Shown: piece after piece, positions 58,961-64,000 of the stretch
Position numbering within the stretch: the first letter of the stretch is position 1
Layout of the letters: each line of letters starts with the position of its first letter
DNA from: Planctomycetota bacterium
GTDB lineage: Bacteria; Planctomycetota; UBA1135; UBA2386
DNA length: 64,000 nucleotides
NCBI GenBank assembly: GCA_020638735.1
Contig: JACKHZ010000012.1
Coordinates: forward strand, 372,001-436,000
Direction of reading: 5' to 3'
Notes under the pieces: generated by a model
What the model saw: the letters and a program-made list of their open reading frames with translations, nothing else
The model's database searches: none
What the model was told of the DNA's origin: nothing
Position numbers and translations under genes: made by a program

Positions 58961-58981
58961 CAACGCGCCCTGGAGCCCGCC

Positions 58982-60526
58982 ATGACCTTCGCCCATCCCT
59001 GCCTCGCTTCCCTGCTCGCCGCCACGTTGGCGTTCCCCGTTGCCGCCCAGGCGCTCGAACTCGACGTGGTCGGCGGGTCGCTGCCCGGCCAGCTGACGCT
59101 CGACGCCTACCCCGGCGTCTACCCGTTCGAGCTGGTCCTCGTCCTGCCGTCGACCAACACCGGCCCGACGTCGCTGCAGTACGTCGATCCCAACGACTTC
59201 CGCTCGCTCGACGTCGGCGCCGACATGCTGACCTTGATGATGCTGCCGCTGACCGATCTGGACCTGCACGCCATCGTGCAGATCCAGGTCCCGGCGGATC
59301 CGTCGATCCAGGGCGCCTCGCTGTTCTTCCAGGCGCTGACGTTGCAGTTCCAGCCCAACCTGTTCGATCGCATCAGCAACAACAACGTCGCGCGCTTCGG
59401 CATCGGCGAGCAGTTCCTCGACCGCTCGGTGTTGTTCGCCGACGACCGCGCCTTCGCCACGGCGATGGTCCGGCCGGACCGCAAGGTGATGTTGGTCGGC
59501 GGCGCGCGCGGGCAGCTGCTGGCGCAGGTTGCCTGGTCGTCGACCGAGCTCTACGACCCGATCACCGACTCGTTCTCCTACGGGCCGTCGCTCAACGCGC
59601 CGCGTTCGCTGCACACGATGACACAGCTGCAGGACGGGCGGTGGCTGGTGGTGGGCGGCGTCAACATGACCAACGATCCGCAGGCGACCTGCGAGATCTA
59701 CGACCCGGTCGCCGACACCTTCACGCCGGTCTCGTCGATGGCAACGGCGCGCATGGGCCACACGGCGACGCTGCTGGCCGACGGCCGGGTGTTCGTCAGC
59801 GGCGGCATCCAGGCGATGCCGATCACGCCGACGCAGCTGGAGCCGATCCACCAGACGGTCGCGTCGAGCGAGTTCTACGACCCGCTCACCGACGCCTGGA
59901 CCCCCGGGCCCAACCTGTCGAAGCCGCGCGCCGGGCACGTCGCGCTGGAGCGCCCGGACGGCAAGCTCCTGCTCTGCGGCGGCATCAGCTGGGACCCCCA
60001 GATCATCATCGGCTGGGCGCCGACGGTGCGCTCGACCTGCGACCTGTTCGATCCGGTGGCCAACACGATCACGGCGGGGCCGGCGATGCACACCGCCCGC
60101 GCGCTGGCCGATCCGGTCGAGATCTCGCCGGGGCGCTGGCTGCTGGCTGGCGGCATGAACGGGCTGTCGATCATCCCCTACAACCCTGGCAACCCGACCG
60201 CGGCGGCGGAGATCTACGACGCGAACACCAACAGCTGGACCTCGGTCGGTCCGATGGCGACGGCGCGCGCCAACCACAAGGGCTGGGCGATCGGCAACGG
60301 TCGCATCCTGCTCGCCGGCGGCGGCGCCAACAGCATCCTGTCGCCGACACCGCTGTCGTCGACGGAGATCTTCGACACGGCGACCAACACCTTCTCGCCG
60401 GGGCCGGCGCTCAACTCCGAACGCGCGGGCGCGACGGCGATCCGCACCGCGCAGGGGCAGATGATGCTGCTCGGCGGCGCCGCCGGCACCGCGATCACGC
60501 GCACCACGGAGTGGTACTTCTTCTGA
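58982..60526 (+). CDS. Exported kelch-repeat-like beta-propeller protein
   Basis: A 514-residue secreted protein: signal peptide to about residue 23 (ending AAQA), a beta-rich N-terminal domain (about 24-150), then six or so kelch-type blades about 55 residues apart with the typical 'G(R/K)xLLxGG' and 'YDP..D.' pattern (VMLVGGARG, WLVVGGVNM, VFVSGGIQAM, LLLCGGISWD, WLLAGGMNG, ILLAGGGANS, MMLLGGAAG). Kelch propellers mediate protein or glycan contacts; some are galactose-oxidase-like, but no catalytic Cys/Tyr set was identified. The next gene's GTG start lies inside its last codons. Confidence 0.82.
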   Translation: MTFAHPCLASLLAATLAFPVAAQALELDVVGGSLPGQLTLDAYPGVYPFELVLVLPSTNTGPTSLQYVDPNDFRSLDVGADMLTLMMLPLTDLDLHAIVQIQVPADPSIQGASLFFQALTLQFQPNLFDRISNNNVARFGIGEQFLDRSVLFADDRAFATAMVRPDRKVMLVGGARGQLLAQVAWSSTELYDPITDSFSYGPSLNAPRSLHTMTQLQDGRWLVVGGVNMTNDPQATCEIYDPVADTFTPVSSMATARMGHTATLLADGRVFVSGGIQAMPITPTQLEPIHQTVASSEFYDPLTDAWTPGPNLSKPRAGHVALERPDGKLLLCGGISWDPQIIIGWAPTVRSTCDLFDPVANTITAGPAMHTARALADPVEISPGRWLLAGGMNGLSIIPYNPGNPTAAAEIYDANTNSWTSVGPMATARANHKGWAIGNGRILLAGGGANSILSPTPLSSTEIFDTATNTFSPGPALNSERAGATAIRTAQGQMMLLGGAAGTAITRTTEWYFF

Positions 60527-61266
60527 GCGCGCGCCACCCGCTGCTGGAGCGGCTCGCCGCGTCCGTCCGTGCGCTGCGCAAGGCTCGCGGCTGGTCGCGG
60601 CGCGACCTCGCGGAGCGCGCCGACATCAGCGAACGGTTCCTCGCCGATGTCGAGGCTGCGCAGGCCAACCCGTCGCTGCTGCGGCTGCTCGCGCTGGCGG
60701 ACGCGTTCGGCGTCGAGCTCGACGACCTGATCGGCACCGGCGCCGCGCGCGACCGCCGTCACGTCGCGCTGCTCGGCCTGCGCGGGGCCGGCAAGAGCAC
60801 CGTCGGTCCGCTGCTCGCCGAGCGCATGCAGCTGCCGTTCGTCGAGCTGGACACGCTCGTGGAGTCGGCGACCGGGCTGCAGCTCGGCGAGATCTTCCAG
60901 CTGCACGGTGAGTCCTACTACCGCGCCGCCGAACGCAGCGAGGTGCGTCGCGTGCTGGCGGGGGCGCCGTGCGTGCTGGCGGTCGGCGGCGGCGTCGTCA
61001 CCGACGAGCAGAGCCTCGGCGCGCTGCAGGAGCGCGCCCGCACCGTCTGGCTGCGCGCCGCGCCCGAGGACCATTGGCAGCGCGTCATCAACCAGGGCGA
61101 CCTGCGGCCGATGGCCGACAACGAGCAGGCGTTCCTCGACCTGCGCCGCATCCTCGGCGAGCGCGAGCCGTTCTACCGGCGCTCGCACGTCGTCGTCGAC
61201 ACCTCGGACTGCGCGGTCGGCGAGGTCGTCGAGCGCGTGCTGCGCGGGCTCGCCGCCGCTGGCTGA
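60511..61266 (+). CDS. XRE-type HTH regulator fused to a shikimate kinase-like domain (BoxR-like)
   Basis: About 251 residues from GTG 60511, which overlaps the end of the kelch gene by 16 bp; other starts are possible. Residues about 15-75 are a Cro/XRE helix-turn-helix (RKARGWSRRDLAERADISERFLADVE). Residues about 84-250 are a shikimate kinase-like P-loop domain with Walker A GLRGAGKSTVG (Lys95), 'FVELDTLVE', and 'LAVGGGVVT'. In BoxR, the benzoyl-CoA-responsive repressor of aerobic benzoate degradation, the same fusion uses the kinase fold to sense benzoyl-CoA. No box genes are nearby, so the ligand is unknown. Confidence 0.8.
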   Translation: MVLLLSARHPLLERLAASVRALRKARGWSRRDLAERADISERFLADVEAAQANPSLLRLLALADAFGVELDDLIGTGAARDRRHVALLGLRGAGKSTVGPLLAERMQLPFVELDTLVESATGLQLGEIFQLHGESYYRAAERSEVRRVLAGAPCVLAVGGGVVTDEQSLGALQERARTVWLRAAPEDHWQRVINQGDLRPMADNEQAFLDLRRILGEREPFYRRSHVVVDTSDCAVGEVVERVLRGLAAAG

Positions 61267-61288
61267 GAGCGCGCCCGTCGCGATACCG

Positions 61289-61696
61289 TCAGAGATCGTC
61301 GGGCAGCTTGTCGGGCACCCGCTTCTGCTTGGCGGCGACCGCGCCTTCGCGCACCAGCACCAGGATTGCGCCGTACGGCACGACCAGGTAGCGCTCGTCC
61401 TCGAACGTGATCTCGATCGCCGCCTTGCGGAAGAACAGCGCGTAGTCGCCGAGGCCGACCTGCATCGGCAGGTAGCGCGGCGTGCGGTAGTCGTTGCGCC
61501 ACGGCTCCTGCTCCTCGCTCGGCGGCGGCAGCGGCTGGCCGGGGCCGATCGCGACCACGCTGCCGCCCTGCACCTCCTCCTTGGCGGCCACGCCCGCCGG
61601 CAGGTAGAGGCCCACCTTGGTCATGCGCTCCTCTTGTTCCGGCTTGACCAGTACCCGATCGCCGACGACCAGCAGTTCCTTGTTGCCGCGTTTCAT
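61289..61696 (-). CDS. GroES-family co-chaperonin with extra loop
   Basis: About 135 residues, longer than the usual 95-100. The Cpn10 pattern is VGDRVLVKPEQEERMTKVGLYLP (mobile loop with GLYLP in place of GIVLP), GGSVVAIGPG, then an insertion of about 25 residues rich in Pro/Glu/Arg, and GDYALFFRKAAIEITFEDERYLVVPYGAILVLV. No groEL is adjacent, so its partner must be elsewhere. The start is ATG 61696; GTG 61702 is possible. Divergent from the photolyase gene. Confidence 0.82.
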   Translation of the reverse strand: MKRGNKELLVVGDRVLVKPEQEERMTKVGLYLPAGVAAKEEVQGGSVVAIGPGQPLPPPSEEQEPWRNDYRTPRYLPMQVGLGDYALFFRKAAIEITFEDERYLVVPYGAILVLVREGAVAAKQKRVPDKLPDDL

Positions 61697-61708
61697 TGCC
61701 ACGCGCGA

Positions 61709-61718
61709 ACGATACGGT
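61709..61718. promoter_or_regulatory. Overlapping candidate -10 elements on both strands
   Basis: ACGATACGGT holds TATCGT on the minus strand (12 nt before ATG 61696 of the GroES-like gene) and TACGGT on the plus strand (46 nt before the photolyase ATG). They would give a compact divergent promoter. Confidence 0.35.
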
Positions 61719-61764
61719 CCGCCCGGTCCTCGCGCATCAGCCTCACCGTCCTCGCTTCGCCACC

Positions 61765-63243
61765 ATGTCGACCCACCCGACCGCTCCGCTGCCCGAAGAA
61801 CGCGTCCGCGTGCTGCGCGACGTGCCGCCCGCGGCGAAGGGGCGCCACGTGCTCTACTGGATGACCGCCCAGCGGCGGCGACGCGCCAACTTCGCGCTGC
61901 AGCGCGCGGTCGGGCTGGCGCGCGAGCTGGGGGTGCCGCTGGTCGTGCTCGAGGCGCTGCGCTGCGGCTACCGCTGGGCCAGCGATCGCCTGCACGCCTT
62001 CGTGTTGCAGGGCATGGCCGACAACCGCGCCGACTTCGCCGCGGCCGGCGTCACCTATCTGCCCTACGTCGAGCCGGAGCCGGGCGCCGGCAAGGGGCTG
62101 CTGGCGGCGCTGGCCGAACACGCCGCGGCGGTGGTGACCGACGAGTTCCCGTGCTTCTTCCTGCCGCGCATGCTCGAGGCCGCGACCGCGCAAGTGTCCG
62201 TGCGCTTCGAGGCGATCGACGGCAACGGCCTGCTGCCGCTACGCGTCGGCGACAAGGTGTTCGGCCGCGCGTTCGACTTCCGCCGCTTCCTGCAGAAGTC
62301 GCTGCCGGCGCACCTCGGCGACTTCCCGGTCGGCGATCCGCTGCGCGGCTACGACCTCGGCGAGGCGAAGCTGCCGCGCGACCTCGGCAAGCGCTGGTCG
62401 CTGGCCGACGACGCGCTGCTCGAGGGCACCGCCGCGGCGCTCGCCGACCTGCCGATCGATCACGACGTCGCGCCGGCCGGGCTGCGCGGCGGCCCGGTCG
62501 CCGCCGGCAAGGTGCTGCGCGCATTCTTCGCCGAGCGGCTGCAGCGCTACGGCGAGGAGCGCAGCCACCCGGACGCCGACTGCGCCAGCGGCCTGTCGCC
62601 GTATCTGCACTTCGGCCATCTGTCGGTGCACCAGGTGTTCGCCGGCCTGGCCAAGCAGGAAGGCTGGACGCGGGATCGCATCAAGAAGACCACCAGCGGC
62701 CAGCGCGGCTGGATGGGCATGAGCGACACCGCCGAGTCGTTCCTCGACGAGCTGATCACGTGGCGCGAGCTCGGCTACAACTACACGTGGCAGCGCGACG
62801 ACTACGAGGACTTCGACTCGCTGCCCGAGTGGGCGCGGCGCACGATGGCCGCGCACGCCGACGACGTGCGCGAGCACGTCTACACGCGCGAGCAGTTCGC
62901 CGCGGCGGCGACCCACGACGAGGTGTGGAACGCGGCGCAACGGCAGCTTCGCGAGACGGGCGTGATGCAGAACTACCTGCGCATGCTGTGGGGCAAGAAG
63001 GTGCTCGAGTGGAGCCGCACCCCGCAGGAGGCGATGGCGACGCTGATCGACCTCAACAACCGCTACGCGCTCGATGGCCGCAACCCCAACTCCTACACCG
63101 GCATCTCGTGGGTGCTCGGCCGCTACGACCGGCCGTGGGCGCCGGAGCGGCCGGTCTACGGGGTGCTGCGCTACATGAGCTCGGCCAACACCGTCAAGAA
63201 GCTCAAGATGAAGGGCTATCTGGCGCAGTGGGGCAGCGCGTAG
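61765..63243 (+). CDS. Class II deoxyribodipyrimidine photolyase (CPD photolyase)
   Basis: A 492-residue light-dependent repair enzyme. The N-terminal alpha/beta domain (HVLYWMTAQRRRRANFALQRAV) and the C-terminal FAD domain show class II signatures: 'YLHFGHLSVHQVF', 'SFLDELITWRELGYNYTW', 'YDDFDSLPEWAR'-type (here DYEDFDSLPEWARRTM), 'LWGKKVLEWSRTPQEAM', 'DGRNPNSYTGISWVLGRYDRPW' and the end 'MSSANTVKKLKMKGYL'. It reverses UV-made pyrimidine dimers. ATG 61765; the family length is about 450-500. Confidence 0.93.
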   Translation: MSTHPTAPLPEERVRVLRDVPPAAKGRHVLYWMTAQRRRRANFALQRAVGLARELGVPLVVLEALRCGYRWASDRLHAFVLQGMADNRADFAAAGVTYLPYVEPEPGAGKGLLAALAEHAAAVVTDEFPCFFLPRMLEAATAQVSVRFEAIDGNGLLPLRVGDKVFGRAFDFRRFLQKSLPAHLGDFPVGDPLRGYDLGEAKLPRDLGKRWSLADDALLEGTAAALADLPIDHDVAPAGLRGGPVAAGKVLRAFFAERLQRYGEERSHPDADCASGLSPYLHFGHLSVHQVFAGLAKQEGWTRDRIKKTTSGQRGWMGMSDTAESFLDELITWRELGYNYTWQRDDYEDFDSLPEWARRTMAAHADDVREHVYTREQFAAAATHDEVWNAAQRQLRETGVMQNYLRMLWGKKVLEWSRTPQEAMATLIDLNNRYALDGRNPNSYTGISWVLGRYDRPWAPERPVYGVLRYMSSANTVKKLKMKGYLAQWGSA

Positions 63244-63262
63244 CGGTCGCGACGGCGGCGGC

Positions 63263-63268
63263 TACGCT
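63263..63268 (+). promoter_or_regulatory. Candidate -10 element TACGCT
   Basis: TACGCT ends 6 nt before the GTG start of the sulfatase gene, in a 31-bp gap after the photolyase stop; it would give an essentially leaderless mRNA. Confidence 0.35.
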
Positions 63269-63274
63269 GCCGCC

Positions 63275-64000
63275 GTGCGCCTCCTCCGCTGCGTCACCCC
63301 GTTCGCGCTGATCGCCTCGCTCGTCGCGCAGGAGCGGCCGCGACCGCACCTCGTGCTGGTGTTCGCCGACGACCTCGGCTGGACCGACCTGTCGACCGGG
63401 CGCACCTGTGACGGCAACGGCTCGCCGTACCACCGCACGCCCAACCTCGACGCGCTGGCCGAGCAGTCGACGTGCTTCCCAGAGGCCTACAGCAGCGGTC
63501 CCAACTGTGCGCCGACGCGCGCGGCGCTGTGGAGCGGGCAGTGGGCGGCGCGCACCGGCATCTACACCGTCGACAGCGGCGCGCGCGGCCGCGCCGAGCA
63601 TCGTCGACTGAAGCCTGCGGACAACACCAAGGTGCTGTCGCCCGACGTCGTGACGTTGGCCGAGACGTTGGCCGCCGCGGGCTACGCGACGGGCTTCTTC
63701 GGCAAGTGGCACCTCGGCGACGAACGCGATGGCGCCGGCCCGGCGCAGCAGGGCTTCGCCCGTGCGGTCGGCGGCGATCACCGCGGCGGCGTCGGCAAGG
63801 CCGGGCACTTCGCCGACGAACACGGCGCGTTCGAGCTGCCCGGGCTCGGCCCGAACGGCGTGGCGCGGCAGTTCCTAGCCGATCGTCTGACCGACGAAGC
63901 GATCGCGTGGCTCGGCTCCGTCGAAGGGCCGTCGTTCTGCGTCGTCAGCCACTACTCGGTGCACACGCCGATCATGGCGCCCGAGAGCGACGTCGACGCG
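63275..64000 (+). CDS. Exported sulfatase (formylglycine type), 3' end outside the window
   Basis: GTG 63275 opens a frame that runs off the right edge; 242 codons are visible. Residues 1-18 are a signal peptide (LLRCVTPFALIASLVAQ). The type I sulfatase signature is present: metal-binding Asp32-Asp33 in FADDLGWTDL, and CAPTRAALWSG with Cys78, the residue that is oxidised to formylglycine. GKWHLGD and HYSVHTP are further active-site motifs. The large number of such sulfatases in planctomycetes is linked to breakdown of sulfated polysaccharides; the exact substrate is unknown. Confidence 0.9.
   Translation, partial: MRLLRCVTPFALIASLVAQERPRPHLVLVFADDLGWTDLSTGRTCDGNGSPYHRTPNLDALAEQSTCFPEAYSSGPNCAPTRAALWSGQWAARTGIYTVDSGARGRAEHRRLKPADNTKVLSPDVVTLAETLAAAGYATGFFGKWHLGDERDGAGPAQQGFARAVGGDHRGGVGKAGHFADEHGAFELPGLGPNGVARQFLADRLTDEAIAWLGSVEGPSFCVVSHYSVHTPIMAPESDVDA

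Larger units (their letters stand above)
58457..58981. other. 525-bp stretch without a supported gene
   Basis: Short frames exist on both strands but none has a recognisable sequence, good codon pattern or ribosome-binding site. The stretch is visibly less G+C-rich than its surroundings. It contains a long hairpin (58548-58579) and, at its end, a candidate promoter for the kelch gene. A non-coding RNA cannot be excluded; no match to a known RNA family was seen by eye. Confidence 0.6.

Overview
The window is about 72% G+C DNA packed with bacterial genes on both strands. No rRNA, tRNA or CRISPR array was seen. The best guess for the host is an uncultured member of the Planctomycetota. Supporting signs are very large secreted proteins with lectin, IPT/TIG, DUF4082 and Big_5-type modules and a 'GQGCPGTLG'-type C-terminal domain, a CxPxR sulfatase, an M64 peptidase, an ECF sigma factor fused to a membrane anchor and a huge exported domain, and many GTG starts. 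This is inferred from gene content, not from a marker gene.

Layout. 1-6 kb: end of an unknown gene, a small exported protein whose reading frame appears broken twice, a SulP transporter fused to a beta-carbonic anhydrase, SelO, and a UDG-superfamily glycosylase. 6-18 kb: a secreted lectin/IPT protein, HtpG, a hybrid histidine kinase, a BI-1 family protein, a thioredoxin-fold protein with an in-frame TGA at the first redox position, a methyltransferase, a Na+/Ca2+ exchanger, a ROK kinase, a metallo-beta-lactamase-fold hydrolase and a lipoprotein serine protease. 18-28.5 kb: a lipoprotein followed by an apparent electron-conduit operon. 28.5-40.5 kb: DTW-domain tRNA enzyme, degenerate hybrid kinase, MobA, DUF971, a 1476-residue secreted protein, and an M64 peptidase with a coupled partner. 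40.5-47 kb: mostly small genes, several joined by 4-bp ATGA/GTGA overlaps, plus a Dus enzyme. 47-58.5 kb: ECF sigma fusion, dinD lying between two copies of the 5' end of an Xaa-Pro aminopeptidase gene, two glycosyltransferases, proline dehydrogenase and a cobalamin adenosyltransferase. 58.5-64 kb: a gene-poor stretch, a kelch-type exported protein, an HTH-shikimate kinase fusion, a GroES-like protein, a class II photolyase and the start of a sulfatase.

Two regions stand out. First, 18888-28479 encodes one protein joining ferredoxin clusters, an FAD/NAD(P) reductase and a membrane part with two H-x13-H helices. It is followed by a 23-CxxCH cytochrome, an outer-membrane beta-barrel candidate, and 7- and 11-CxxCH lipoproteins. 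Together they look like a path from cytoplasmic reductant through both membranes to the cell surface, with 41 heme motifs. Second, 12718-13704 reads through a TGA giving a U-G-P-C redox motif, with a SECIS-like hairpin starting 12 nt downstream, so it is probably a selenoprotein.

Many genes preceded by a non-coding gap have a TANNNT hexamer only 4-29 nt before the start codon, which suggests short or absent mRNA leaders. Two places show probable frameshifts, which may be assembly errors or real decay.
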